From contig JBFWVT010000002.1 in assembly GCA_050246595.1 (NCBI GenBank), positions 121,039 through 185,038 of the forward strand: 64,000 nt of DNA. The letters run 5' to 3'. This DNA comes from DATARH01 sp050246595. GTDB lineage: Bacteria > Pseudomonadota > Alphaproteobacteria > ATCC43930 > CGMCC-115725. Position 1 is the stretch's first letter, and every line of letters begins with the position of its first letter. Under the pieces are notes generated by a model that worked only from the letters and a program-made list of their open reading frames with translations, was not told where the DNA came from and did no database searches. The translations under genes were made by a program, and so were the position numbers. Shown here piece by piece: positions 7,369-16,785 of the stretch.

Positions 7369-9519
7369 GTGAGCGACAGCGCCCAGGTCATCGACATCCG
7401 GCCCGGCGATGCGCCGTCGCCGACCCGCTTCATCAACCGCGAGCTGTCCTGGCTGGCGTTCAACGAGCGCGTCCTGGCCGAGGCCGAGAACCGGCGCCAT
7501 CCGCTGCTGGAACGGCTGCGCTTTCTGTCGATTTCGGCGAGCAATCTCGACGAGTTCTATATGGTGCGCGTCGCCGGTCTCAAAGGCCAGTGCCTCGCCG
7601 GCATCAAGACGCTGAGCCAGGACGGCATGACCCCGGGCCAGCAGCTCGACGCGATCAACGAGCGCGCCGGCGCGCTGATGGAAGCGCAGCAGGTGATCTG
7701 GATGGCGCTGCGCGCCGAGCTTGCCGAGGCCGGGATCGCCGTCGTCGAGCCGACCGATCTCGAACCGGGCGACCGGGCCTGGCTCGACGAACGGTTCATG
7801 GCCGATCTGTTCCCGGTGCTGACGCCGCTGGCGCTCGATCCGGCGCACCCGTTTCCGTTTGTCGCCAATCGCGGTTTCGGGCTGGCCTTGCAGCTCGATC
7901 GGGTCGGCGACGGCGAGCGGTTGCAGGCGCTGATCCTGATCCCGTCCTCGGTCGATCGCTTTGTCCGGCTGCCCGGCGCCCGCATCCGGTTTCTGCCGGT
8001 CGAGAAGGTCATCGCGCTGTTTCTCGACCGGCTGTTCCCCGGTTTCGCGGTCGTCGCGCAGGGTGTCTTCCGCGTGCTGCGCGACAGCGAGGTCGAGATC
8101 GAGGAGGAGGCCGAAGACCTCGTCCGCCTGTTCGAGACCGCGCTGAAGCGGCGACGGCGCGGCCACGTCATCCATCTCGCGGTCGATGCCAGGATGCCCG
8201 CCGATTTGCGGCGCTTTCTGAGCGGTCACCTGACCGCCGGCCCGTCCGACGTATTCGCCACAACCGGGATTCTCGGCCTCGACGCGACCAGCGAGCTGAT
8301 CGTCGGCGATATCAGACCGGATCTGATCTTCCCGCCCTTTGTCCCGCGCTTTCCGGAGCGCATCCGCGATTTCGGCGGCGACTGCTTTGCGGCGATTCGG
8401 CAGAAGGACATCGTCGTCCATCACCCCTATGAGAGCTTCGACGTCGTCGTGCAGTTTCTGCGCCAAGCGGCGCGCGACCCGGCCGTCGTCGCGATCAAGC
8501 AAACCCTGTACCGGACCAGCGATGACAGCCCGATCGTTCGCGAGCTGGCCGAGGCGGCGGAGGCCGGCAAGTCGGTCACCGCGATGATCGAATTGAAGGC
8601 GCGCTTTGACGAGGAGGCGAATATCCGCTGGGCGCACGAGCTGGAGCGCGCCGGCGTGCAGGTCGTGTATGGATTTCTTCGCATGAAGACGCACGCCAAG
8701 GTCTCGCTCGTCGTGCGGCGCGAAGCCGGCGCGCTGCGCTCCTATGTCCATTTTGGGACCGGCAACTATCACCCGTACACCGCCAAGGTTTATACCGATC
8801 TGAGCTTTTTCACCTGCGACCCCGGACTGTGCCGGGACGCGGCGCGGCTGTTCAATTTCATGACCGGTTATGCGCGTCCAGCCAGCCTCGAAAAGATCGC
8901 GGTCGCGCCGGTCGATCTGCGTGCGCGTCTCGCCGAGCTGATCCAGGTCGAGATCGCGCATGCCCGCGCCGGCAAGCCGGCGCAGATCTGGGCCAAGATG
9001 AATTCGCTGGTCGATCCGGCGATTATCGACCTGCTCTATCAGGCCTCGCAGGCCGGCGTGTCGATCGATCTCGTCGTGCGCGGCATCTGCTGCTTGCGGC
9101 CGGCGGTGCCCGGAATGTCCGAGAACATCCGGGTCAAGAGCATCGTTGGTCGCTTTCTGGAACACGGGCGGATCGTCTGCTTTGGCAACGGCAACCGGCT
9201 GCCCTCGGACCAGGCGCTGGTGTTCATCGGCTCGGCCGACTGGATGCCGCGCAATTTCGACGCCCGCGTCGAGGCGCTGATCCCGATCGAGAACCCGACC
9301 GTGCACCGGCAGATCCTCGACGAGATCATGGTCGCCAATCTGCGCGACACGCTGCAAAGCTGGAACCTGGCGCCGGATGGGACGTACAAGCGGGTATCGA
9401 GCAAGGAGGACGGCTTCTCGGCCCACACCTATTTTATGACCAACCCGAGTCTTTCGGGGCGCGGCAAGGCGCTGCGGCGGACGGGCAAACGGGCGGCCCT
9501 GACCGCCGCCACGCAGTAA
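7369..9519 (+). CDS. ppk1: Polyphosphate kinase 1
   Basis: A 716-residue PPK1, which reversibly transfers the ATP gamma-phosphate onto polyphosphate. Family landmarks: FINRELSWLAFNERVL at about 20-35, SNLDEFYMVRVAG in the N domain, the phospho-accepting His region HFGTGNYHP, and YTDLSFFT. The GTG at 7369 is taken as start because GAGGAGG lies just upstream and the product begins at the normal family position; the frame is open much further upstream across the pcaH promoter but that part has no family similarity. It is followed after 8 bp by the exopolyphosphatase gene. Confidence 0.95.
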   Translation: MSDSAQVIDIRPGDAPSPTRFINRELSWLAFNERVLAEAENRRHPLLERLRFLSISASNLDEFYMVRVAGLKGQCLAGIKTLSQDGMTPGQQLDAINERAGALMEAQQVIWMALRAELAEAGIAVVEPTDLEPGDRAWLDERFMADLFPVLTPLALDPAHPFPFVANRGFGLALQLDRVGDGERLQALILIPSSVDRFVRLPGARIRFLPVEKVIALFLDRLFPGFAVVAQGVFRVLRDSEVEIEEEAEDLVRLFETALKRRRRGHVIHLAVDARMPADLRRFLSGHLTAGPSDVFATTGILGLDATSELIVGDIRPDLIFPPFVPRFPERIRDFGGDCFAAIRQKDIVVHHPYESFDVVVQFLRQAARDPAVVAIKQTLYRTSDDSPIVRELAEAAEAGKSVTAMIELKARFDEEANIRWAHELERAGVQVVYGFLRMKTHAKVSLVVRREAGALRSYVHFGTGNYHPYTAKVYTDLSFFTCDPGLCRDAARLFNFMTGYARPASLEKIAVAPVDLRARLAELIQVEIAHARAGKPAQIWAKMNSLVDPAIIDLLYQASQAGVSIDLVVRGICCLRPAVPGMSENIRVKSIVGRFLEHGRIVCFGNGNRLPSDQALVFIGSADWMPRNFDARVEALIPIENPTVHRQILDEIMVANLRDTLQSWNLAPDGTYKRVSSKEDGFSAHTYFMTNPSLSGRGKALRRTGKRAALTAATQ

Positions 9520-9527
9520 CCCCGCCA

Positions 9528-11102
9528 ATGCCCGATCGCCATCGTCCCCTGCCGCCCGGTCGGACCGCCCACGAGATCGCCCATGGGTGCACGATCATCG
9601 GGCGCATCGCCGTTGTCGATCTCGGATCGAATTCGCTGCGACTGGTTGTGTTCGACCGGCTCGGCGCAACCCTGACCCCAGTGCTCAACGAAAAGGTCAT
9701 GTGCGCGCTCGGCCGCGGCATCGCGCGCACCGGCAGGCTCAACCCGGAGGGTATCGAGCTGGCGCTCTCCAACCTGCAGCGCTTTGTCGCGCTGGCCCGC
9801 GCATTGTCGGTCGATCACCTCGCGATCATCGCCACCGCGGCGGTGCGCGAAGCCGGCGACGGTCGCGCGTTTGCCGCCGAAGCCGAGCGGCGCTGCGGTG
9901 TGCCGGTGCGCATCGTCGAGGGAAGCGAGGAGGCGCGACTCTCGGCCGCCGGGGTGCTGGCCGGCATCCGGGACGCTGACGGCGTCGCCGCCGATCTCGG
10001 CGGCGGCAGCGTCGAACTGGTGCGCATCGACGCCGCTCTGGCGACGCCGATCGGCGTCGGCATCAGTTTGCCGATCGGACCGTTGCGTCTGGCCGAACTC
10101 GGCGAGAGCAGCAAGGTTTCCGATTTTGTCGAGCGCCGGATCGCCGACGCTGCCGTCCTCGGCGCCGCTTCCGGGAAGAGTCTCTACCTCGTCGGCGGCG
10201 CGTGGCGGGCGCTGGCGCGGCTGCACATGGAACTGACGCAGTACCCGCTGCACATCATCCACGAATACGCAATACCGCGTCAGGACGCCGAAGGTTTTCT
10301 CGAAATCCTCGCCGGCCAGTCGCGGCGCTCGCTCGAACGGATCACCGCGATCAGCCGCAAGCGTCTCGAATTGCTGCCGGTTGCGGCGCTGATCCTGCGC
10401 CGGCTGATCGCGGCCGGAAAACCGGGCCGGATCGTGTTCTCGGCCTTCGGGTTGCGCGAAGGGTACGCCTACGGTCTGCTGTCAGGCAGGCCCATGGGCG
10501 AACCCGGCGATGACGCGCTGATCGCATCCTGCCAGGGCATTGCTCTGAGCCAGAGCCGGTGGGAAGCGGACGGCGACCGCCTCTATCGCTGGATAGCGCC
10601 GGTCTTCCCCGATCGCGGCGCGGCGCGCCGGCGTCTGCACCGGGCGGCATGCTGGCTCAGCGACACGGCCTGGAGCGAGCACCCGGATTACCGCGCTGCG
10701 CACGCCTTCGCGCGCACGCTGACCCTGCCCTTCCCGCAGATCGCCCACGACGAGCGGGTTTTTGTCGCATCGGCGCTGCACGCCCGCTACGGCGGCGGCA
10801 ACGACGACCCGGTCAAGGCGCCGACCCGGATGCTGCTTGACGAGGATGACGCGGCCGAGGCGCGCGCGCTCGGTCTCGCCCTGCGCCTCGCCTACACGTT
10901 GTGCGGCGGCGCGCTGCAACTGCTGGACCAGGTCCGGCTGACGCGCGGCGAGAGCGGCATCGCGCTCGAAGTGCCGGCCGGCAGCCTGTTCACCGGCGAG
11001 GCCGTAACGCGGCGCCTCGACGCGCTCGGCCGCGCGCTCGGGGTGCCGGCCCGCACGCTGCGCCGGCGTTGGCAGAGTGCGGCGGCGATCGGTCCGGTTT
11101 AG
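9528..11102 (+). CDS. ppx: Exopolyphosphatase, Ppx/GppA family
   Basis: A 524-residue protein that hydrolyses terminal phosphate from polyphosphate and/or pppGpp. The ASKHA ATPase-fold motifs are clear: AVVDLGSNSLRLVVFD near the start, the Glu-containing IVEGSEEARLSAAG, and DLGGGSVELV. The C-terminal 200 residues form the HD-like domain seen in longer family members. Pairing with ppk1 (8-bp gap) gives synthesis and breakdown in one operon, a common alphaproteobacterial layout. Confidence 0.92.
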   Translation: MPDRHRPLPPGRTAHEIAHGCTIIGRIAVVDLGSNSLRLVVFDRLGATLTPVLNEKVMCALGRGIARTGRLNPEGIELALSNLQRFVALARALSVDHLAIIATAAVREAGDGRAFAAEAERRCGVPVRIVEGSEEARLSAAGVLAGIRDADGVAADLGGGSVELVRIDAALATPIGVGISLPIGPLRLAELGESSKVSDFVERRIADAAVLGAASGKSLYLVGGAWRALARLHMELTQYPLHIIHEYAIPRQDAEGFLEILAGQSRRSLERITAISRKRLELLPVAALILRRLIAAGKPGRIVFSAFGLREGYAYGLLSGRPMGEPGDDALIASCQGIALSQSRWEADGDRLYRWIAPVFPDRGAARRRLHRAACWLSDTAWSEHPDYRAAHAFARTLTLPFPQIAHDERVFVASALHARYGGGNDDPVKAPTRMLLDEDDAAEARALGLALRLAYTLCGGALQLLDQVRLTRGESGIALEVPAGSLFTGEAVTRRLDALGRALGVPARTLRRRWQSAAAIGPV

Positions 11103-11310
11103 AGAGGCGATCGGCCGAAATCCAAGCGGCAAGTTCGAGGAGCCGATTGCACAGCCTCAGACACCATGCGGATGGCCGAGAAATTCCAGGCACCCGAGGT
11201 TGAACCTCGCCTGATTACGGAATGACAGCCGCGTCAGCCCAGGCCTCAATCGCAAATCCCTGATCTATCCTCGCTCGGTCGAGTAGTAGCCCCGCGTACG
11301 CGCCACGCAT

Positions 11311-12285
11311 CTACAGCAATCTCTGAATGTCGCATCCAAGCTTCTGTCCCAACCCGATCAGGAGCCTAACCTCGTCTTCGGCCACTTTCCCATCCGCCCT
11401 TACGACGGCAATGGCGCTCCGCAGAAATAGCTGCTTTTCGGCCATGTCGGCCTGCTCAAGATCGCGCAGACATGACCCAAGCATAGCCTGCGTCGGCCGC
11501 ATCCTCTTGACGCGCGCCGTCAGTGCCTCGCGATCCTCCTCGGTCGTATAGATTCCGAGTCGGGCTGACTTCTGCTCCATGTAATCCACAATCGCATCGA
11601 CCTCGGCCGCGCGCATAATCCCATCGGAGCGGGCGAGAGCTGCCAGGAGTCGCGCACCACCCACTGCCTCTTTCTTTTGCGCCGCGCCCGGATCGAAATT
11701 CAGCGGCCCGCGACGGCGCTCGACCGATTCGATCCTCACTCGCAGCTGATCGCGAAAGAACGCGTATGGCTCGTACGTGACGCCATCGAGGTCGAATACC
11801 CTCTTTATTCGGTCGAAACGGAACGTCCGGGTCTCACCTACCTCGTGACAATGACTGCGCAGGTACGCCGTGCCATCCTCAGCCCGGTAAAGGTCAATGA
11901 TCGTGATCCGGCGGCTGGAATTCCTGCCTTCCGCGTTGCCGTATTGGATGCCGATCGTCACGCCGCGTACATCGGCGGCAACCTGAACCTTGGTTCTTGT
12001 CCCTTCCGTCAGTTCCCCGCTATCCGACGCGTCTACTATAGAAGGCCGGAACGACGCAATTTGCGGCGGCCCGCTCGCCCTCGCCCTGCGGTGGACCAAC
12101 CCTTGCAGCGGCTCCAAAACAATCGCTGGAGCGGGGGTTTTCTCCATTGCGACAACAGGCATTATCGGGGCGTTCCACGCCCCTTCCCTCATCACGCCCG
12201 ATGGTGGCGCAGGGGAAAGCGGTTCGACTCGCGCTTCCTCACGCGACGATGATCTCCCGAACAAGCGGCGCATCCATCCCCACAT
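11311..12285 (-). CDS. WYL-like and TerB-like domain protein
   Basis: A 324-residue protein with a low-complexity N-terminus (1-95), a WYL-type ligand-sensing module at about 100-175 (RRITIIDLYRAEDGTAYLRS, then RFDRIKRVFDLDG), and a C-terminal TerB/DjlA-like helical domain at about 215-324 (LLAALARSDGIMRAAEVDAI, AIAVVRADGKVAEDEVRLL). No HTH is seen, so unlike most WYL proteins it is not an obvious transcription factor. WYL and TerB domains both occur in stress and defence settings; the role here is unknown. Confidence 0.75.
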   Translation of the reverse strand: MWGWMRRLFGRSSSREEARVEPLSPAPPSGVMREGAWNAPIMPVVAMEKTPAPAIVLEPLQGLVHRRARASGPPQIASFRPSIVDASDSGELTEGTRTKVQVAADVRGVTIGIQYGNAEGRNSSRRITIIDLYRAEDGTAYLRSHCHEVGETRTFRFDRIKRVFDLDGVTYEPYAFFRDQLRVRIESVERRRGPLNFDPGAAQKKEAVGGARLLAALARSDGIMRAAEVDAIVDYMEQKSARLGIYTTEEDREALTARVKRMRPTQAMLGSCLRDLEQADMAEKQLFLRSAIAVVRADGKVAEDEVRLLIGLGQKLGCDIQRLL

Positions 12286-12381
12286 GGAAGAAGACTATTC
12301 TGCCGCGTGTCGTCGAGTCGATACGTTTCGCTTTCTCTTTTTACCTGATCAGCTGGAAGAGCAGCCGGGACGCTGCTTGCT

Positions 12382-12408
12382 CCCCTCTCCTTGTAGGGCG
12401 GAGAGGGG
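12382..12408. terminator. Inverted repeat downstream of phaB
   Basis: CCCCTCTCC / GGAGAGGGG with a 9-nt loop lies between the phaB stop (12430, minus) and the WYL gene start. There is no T-run. It resembles a widespread GC-rich intergenic palindrome. Confidence 0.4.
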
Positions 12409-12429
12409 ATATTCTCTGCTACCCGCGGC

Positions 12430-13155
12430 TCAATACATGTGCTGGCCGCCGTTGATCGACAGCGTCGATCCGGTGATGAAATCGGCCTCGTCGGCGACCA
12501 GGAACAGCACCGCGCGCGAGATGTCCTCGGCCTTGCCGAGCCGCCCGACCGGGATGCGCGCGACGATCTTTTCCAGCACGTCCTTTGGCACGGCGCGCAC
12601 CATCTCGGTATCGACATAGCCCGGCGCCACCGCGTTGACGGTGATGCCGCGCGAGGCTCCCTCCTGCGCCAGCGCCTTTGTAAACCCGTGAATCCCCGAT
12701 TTCGCGGCGGCGTAGTTGACCTGCCCGTATTGCCCGGCCTGGCCGTTGATCGAGCCGATATTGACGATGCGGCCAAAGCGGCGGTCGCGCATCCCGTCGA
12801 TCACGGTGCGGCACATATTGAAGCATGACGACAGGTTGGTCTGGATTACCGCGTTCCACTGCTCGAAGCTCATGCGCTGCATCGTCGTGTCGCGCGTTAT
12901 CCCGGCGTTGTTGACCAGCACCTCAACCGGCCCGCCGAGCGCCGCCTCGATCGCCCTGATCCCCTCCTGGCAGGCGATGAAATCGGCGACATCGAACTTG
13001 AACACCGGGATGCCGGTTTCGGCCGAGAATGCCCCGGCCGCCTTGTCGTCATGGCCGTAATTGGCCGCGACATTATACCCGGCGCCTTTCAGCGCGACCG
13101 AGATCGCGCGTCCGATACCGCGCGTCCCGCCGGTAACCACAGCGATTCTGGCCAT
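12430..13155 (-). CDS. phaB: Acetoacetyl-CoA reductase (PHB synthesis)
   Basis: A 241-residue SDR enzyme that reduces acetoacetyl-CoA to (R)-3-hydroxybutyryl-CoA with NADPH. TGGTRGIG is at residues 8-15, VNNAGITRD at about 81-89, Ser135, Tyr148 and Lys152. The QYGQVNYAAAKSGIHGFTKA block and the ending TGSTLSINGGQHMY are characteristic of PhaB. It lies downstream of phaA on the same strand, 187 bp apart with a repeat between, so the two probably share a transcript. Confidence 0.93.
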   Translation of the reverse strand: MARIAVVTGGTRGIGRAISVALKGAGYNVAANYGHDDKAAGAFSAETGIPVFKFDVADFIACQEGIRAIEAALGGPVEVLVNNAGITRDTTMQRMSFEQWNAVIQTNLSSCFNMCRTVIDGMRDRRFGRIVNIGSINGQAGQYGQVNYAAAKSGIHGFTKALAQEGASRGITVNAVAPGYVDTEMVRAVPKDVLEKIVARIPVGRLGKAEDISRAVLFLVADEADFITGSTLSINGGQHMY

Positions 13156-13244
13156 TCTTTTACTCCCTCCCTGCGCGGATCGTAGGATGGGCTGAGCATC
13201 GCGAAGCCCATCGAGACTCCGGTTTCACCACGGAGACACGAAGA

Positions 13245-13280
13245 GCACGGAGGGGAACGTCATCTCCGCGTCCTCCGTGC
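13245..13280. repeat. Intergenic inverted repeat in the phaA-phaB spacer
   Basis: GCACGGAGG (13245-13253) and CCTCCGTGC (13272-13280) pair perfectly. The flanking CCACGGAGACACG is a common dispersed repeat sequence in proteobacteria. A second short dyad (GATGGGCT / AGCCCATC) lies at about 13187-13210. Confidence 0.5.
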
Positions 13281-13342
13281 CTCCATGGTTAAAACTTTTT
13301 CGAGCAGGGATTGTCTCGCGCTACCTACTCTCATGAGGCGCG

Positions 13343-14518
13343 CTAGTCCCGCGCGAGGCACATCGCAATCCCCATGCCGCCGCCGATGCACAGCGTCGCG
13401 AGGCCCTTTTTCGCGTCGCGCTTCTGCATCTCGTAGAGCAGAGTCACCAGCACCCGGCACCCCGAGGCGCCGATCGGGTGGCCCAGCGCGATCGCGCCGC
13501 CATTGACGTTGAGCTTGTCGCGGTCGAAGCCGAGATCCTTGCCGACCGCGCAGGCCTGCGCCGCGAACGCCTCGTTTGCCTCGATCAGATCGAGGTCGCT
13601 AACCGACCAGCCGGCTTTTTCGAGCGCCATGCGCGACGCCGGGATCGGCCCCGTGCCCATGATCGCCGGATCGACCCCGGCCGTCGCCCACGACACGATG
13701 CGTGCCAGCGGCTTCAGCCCGCGCCGCTCGGCCGCCTCGGCGGTCATCAGCACGACCGCCGCGCCGCCATCGTTGATGCCCGAGGCGTTGCCGGCCGTCA
13801 CGGTGCCGTTCTTGTCGAAGGCCGGGCGCAATTTCGACAGAACCTCGACCGTCGTGCCATGCTTCGGGTGCTCGTCGGTATCGACGATTGTCTCACCGCG
13901 CCGACCCTGGATCACGACCGGCACGATCTCATCCTTGAAGCGGCCCGATTTCTGCGCCTTCTCGGCCTTTTCCTGCGACCAGGCGGCGAATTCGTCTTGC
14001 TGCTCGCGCGTGATCTGCCAGCGTTGCGCGACGTTTTCGGCCGTGTTGCCCATGTGATAGCCGTTGAACGCGTCCCACAGCCCGTCCTTCAGCATCGTAT
14101 CGACCAGCTCGGCCTGGCCCATCTTGACGCCGTTGCGCATATGAATGCAGTGCGGCGCCTGACTCATGCTTTCCTGACCGCCCGCCACGACGATATCGCT
14201 GTCGCCGGCCCGGATCGCCTGATAGCCGAGTGCCACGGTGCGCAGCCCGGAGCCGCAGAGCTGGTTGACCCCGTAGGCGGTGCGCTCGAACGGGATGCCA
14301 GCCGCGACCGCCGCCTGCCTTGCCGGGTTCTGCCCCTCGCCGGCTTGCAGGATCTGCCCCATAATGACTTCCGAGACCTCTTTCGGATCGACCGCGGCAC
14401 GGCGCAGCGCCTCGACGATCGCGACCTCGCCGAGCTTGTGCGCCGGCAGGCCGGCGAGCCCGCCGTTGAAGGCGCCGACCGGGGTGCGGGCGGCGCCGGC
14501 GATGACGATATCGGTCAT
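13343..14518 (-). CDS. phaA: Acetyl-CoA acetyltransferase (beta-ketothiolase)
   Basis: A 391-residue thiolase condensing two acetyl-CoA to acetoacetyl-CoA, the first PHB step. The acylated Cys88 is in NQLCGSGLRTV; the His in ALGHPIGASG and the second Cys in TLCIGGGMG complete the active site. The length is exactly that of PhaA-type biosynthetic thiolases. Upstream of phaB; no PHB synthase (phaC) is in the window. Confidence 0.94.
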   Translation of the reverse strand: MTDIVIAGAARTPVGAFNGGLAGLPAHKLGEVAIVEALRRAAVDPKEVSEVIMGQILQAGEGQNPARQAAVAAGIPFERTAYGVNQLCGSGLRTVALGYQAIRAGDSDIVVAGGQESMSQAPHCIHMRNGVKMGQAELVDTMLKDGLWDAFNGYHMGNTAENVAQRWQITREQQDEFAAWSQEKAEKAQKSGRFKDEIVPVVIQGRRGETIVDTDEHPKHGTTVEVLSKLRPAFDKNGTVTAGNASGINDGGAAVVLMTAEAAERRGLKPLARIVSWATAGVDPAIMGTGPIPASRMALEKAGWSVSDLDLIEANEAFAAQACAVGKDLGFDRDKLNVNGGAIALGHPIGASGCRVLVTLLYEMQKRDAKKGLATLCIGGGMGIAMCLARD

Positions 14519-14762
14519 GACGGTCTCCTTGTAGATGCCACGGGGCAGCTTCGACGGGCGGGTTCGGCGGGCCTCGCCGCCGCTGATATGTGGTCAGTGA
14601 TATGTGGTTAGGCCGAATGGCTTGTGAAAGCGCATACCGCATTCCCGAGCGACCGGCGGGCCGGCCGTCTCAGGTGCGCAAAATCTATATGCCGCGCCGC
14701 ACATAATGCTATCAAATGCCCAGCTGTCAAAGGCTCGGGCGGATTTCGGAGCGGGAAGCGGG

Positions 14763-15557
14763 ATGCCGGGAGATACTGAAAACACGATCGCCGCGATCTA
14801 TCGCTACCCGGTCAAGGGGCTGAGCCCCGAGGCGCTCGACCGGACGATTCTGGCGCCGGGCGACTGTCTGCCGCACGACCGACGCTTCGCGATCGCGCTG
14901 CCCTCGACCCGCTTCGACCCGCAAAACCCGGAATGGTTGTCGAAGACGCATTTTGTGATGCTGATGCGCGACGCGGCGCTGGCCCATCTGCGCACCGGCT
15001 TCGATCCCGATACCGGCGTACTGACGATCAGCGACGAGACCGGTTCCCCGCTGCGCGCCCGCATCACCGACCCTGACGGCGCAAAGCGTGCCGCCGACTA
15101 TATCTCCGAGTTTCTCGGCGATCAGGTCGCGCGCCCGCTGCGCATCGTCGAGGCCCCCGGCCACGCTTTCGCCGATGCGAGAAAGAAGCCGAACGCCGAA
15201 TTCGACAAATACGTATCGCTGATCAACCGGGCGAGCCTCGAAGCGCTCGAAGAGCAGGTCGAGACCCCGGTCGATCCGCTGCGTTTCCGCGCCAACGTCT
15301 ATTTCGACGGCGCACGGGCGTGGCGCGAACTCGACTGGATCGGCTCCGACATCGCGCTCGGCGGCGCCCGGCTTCGGATCGTCTCCCCGATCACCCGCTG
15401 CGCCGCGACCGAGGTCAACCCCGACACCGCCGAGCGCGATCTCGACACCGTCGCCGCGCTGCGCCGCTTCTTCGGCCACAACCTGATGGGCATCTACGCA
15501 GAGGTCACCGAGGGCGGCCCGATCGCGGTCGGCGATGGGCTGACGGTGCGGGGCTGA
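14763..15557 (+). CDS. MOSC-domain protein (YcbX-like)
   Basis: A 264-residue protein with an N-terminal MOSC beta-barrel (IAAIYRYPVKGLSPE, residues about 9-23) and a C-terminal MOSC domain containing the conserved Cys in PITRCAATEVNPDT. Such proteins bind molybdenum cofactor and act in N-hydroxylated compound reduction or sulfur transfer. The start at 14763 matches the family N-terminus and has GGAGCGGGAAG upstream; a longer in-frame start at 14706 adds no conserved sequence. Divergent from phaA. Confidence 0.85.
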   Translation: MPGDTENTIAAIYRYPVKGLSPEALDRTILAPGDCLPHDRRFAIALPSTRFDPQNPEWLSKTHFVMLMRDAALAHLRTGFDPDTGVLTISDETGSPLRARITDPDGAKRAADYISEFLGDQVARPLRIVEAPGHAFADARKKPNAEFDKYVSLINRASLEALEEQVETPVDPLRFRANVYFDGARAWRELDWIGSDIALGGARLRIVSPITRCAATEVNPDTAERDLDTVAALRRFFGHNLMGIYAEVTEGGPIAVGDGLTVRG

Positions 15558-15751
15558 GGGCCAAGTGGTTGTGTATTTGAGATTTACTCAGGAATAGAGA
15601 GAGAGAGCGATTTCGATGGCTTATGATCGGTGCGAAATTCTTGAGGCTCCATCATCGATAACAAAAATCCAACCTGATACAAACGGTCTTCGCTGACTGG
15701 ACCTTTGTTTGGCTAAGATGTCCCGCATGCGACCGTTTCGGAGCCATTAGG

Positions 15752-16690
15752 GTGGATAATGAGATAAATACAAGAAGACGTCTCGGAACAACCGAACTTC
15801 ACGTAAAATTAGCTGCTCTAGAGGGGACACAAAATGCTATTAAGGAACAGATAGCCTCCATTTTTCAAGGAGAGACATTTTTTTTCAAAAAGATCCAGTG
15901 GTTTAGCACAATAGTCTTAGGGATTTTCGCCCTTGGTGGATTATTTGCCTATGTAGTCAATACAAACAAACTCACCGATTCAATTGAATTAAACAACAAA
16001 AAGGTCCAGAATACTATAGATGACTTGAACTCTAAATTCCAGTCATTTGACAGCACAAACACGAAAAAATTTCAAGAACTCAGCGACACTATGAAACGAC
16101 GTCTCGACGAGATGTCAGGAAGAGCCAAAATAACATCTGCCTACATCACGAATCTTAAAGGCGAATCAGATATATTGAAAGTGCATTTCAGTATCGAGCC
16201 TGAATGGTTGGGCCCTTTGCTAACTTATCGAGAATATTTCCGATTTAATGTCAAGATCAGCGTTTCTGGTTCCGGTATCGCTGATTATCGTGGGTTCACG
16301 GTTCAATCTGACAGCGAGATAATTAATAATGTAGCGTCTCAATACTATGGAAGACAAGATGCATATATCGAGAAATTTCGTAATGGTACTACGATTTACG
16401 GCAATCGCGGCGAGATCATACCAGGATCTCCCGTAGAGACATATTTTGAAATTTCTAGAACCAGAAGAACGTGCGAAGATGCTGAAAATGACTTCAAAAT
16501 GCTCTCTGATATCAAAGATTTGGGCGAAATGAATATAGGAGTCATAATTGCGAACGTACAAACTGGCTTACCATCTCAAAAATTTCGTCTTACCATGGGA
16601 GACAATACCTCAATTTATCCGTGTGATGAATTGGTAAGAAGATTGAACAATACCAGATTGATCGGCAATCAGCCAGAACATAAGCGGTAG
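15752..16690 (+). CDS. AT-rich gene: membrane-anchored coiled-coil protein, unknown
   Basis: A 312-residue protein I do not recognise. One membrane helix lies at about 49-69 (WFSTIVLGIFALGGLFAYVV), preceded by a cytosolic N-terminus and followed by an Asn/Lys/Gln-rich coiled coil to about residue 130 and a beta-rich C-terminal domain with two Cys (RTCEDAEN, YPCDEL). The nucleotide composition is strikingly AT-rich against GC-rich neighbours, and the 194 bp upstream share this, so recent horizontal acquisition is likely. It begins with GTG; no ATG is available in frame nearby. It opens the island that ends with the SEFIR gene. Confidence 0.7.
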   Translation: MDNEINTRRRLGTTELHVKLAALEGTQNAIKEQIASIFQGETFFFKKIQWFSTIVLGIFALGGLFAYVVNTNKLTDSIELNNKKVQNTIDDLNSKFQSFDSTNTKKFQELSDTMKRRLDEMSGRAKITSAYITNLKGESDILKVHFSIEPEWLGPLLTYREYFRFNVKISVSGSGIADYRGFTVQSDSEIINNVASQYYGRQDAYIEKFRNGTTIYGNRGEIIPGSPVETYFEISRTRRTCEDAENDFKMLSDIKDLGEMNIGVIIANVQTGLPSQKFRLTMGDNTSIYPCDELVRRLNNTRLIGNQPEHKR

Positions 16691-16785
16691 CTGCGCACAC
16701 AGATTTGTGGATCGCGCAGGCAGGTCGCTCTACCCCAAGGCAACCGCATAAAGCTCCGGAACCGGGGCGGCGCGGCCGTGCCAGG

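Noticed and set aside
7150..9528. 792-codon open frame on the minus strand covering ppk1
   Set aside because: It is exactly antisense to polyphosphate kinase, with composition typical of GC-driven frames and no recognisable domain.
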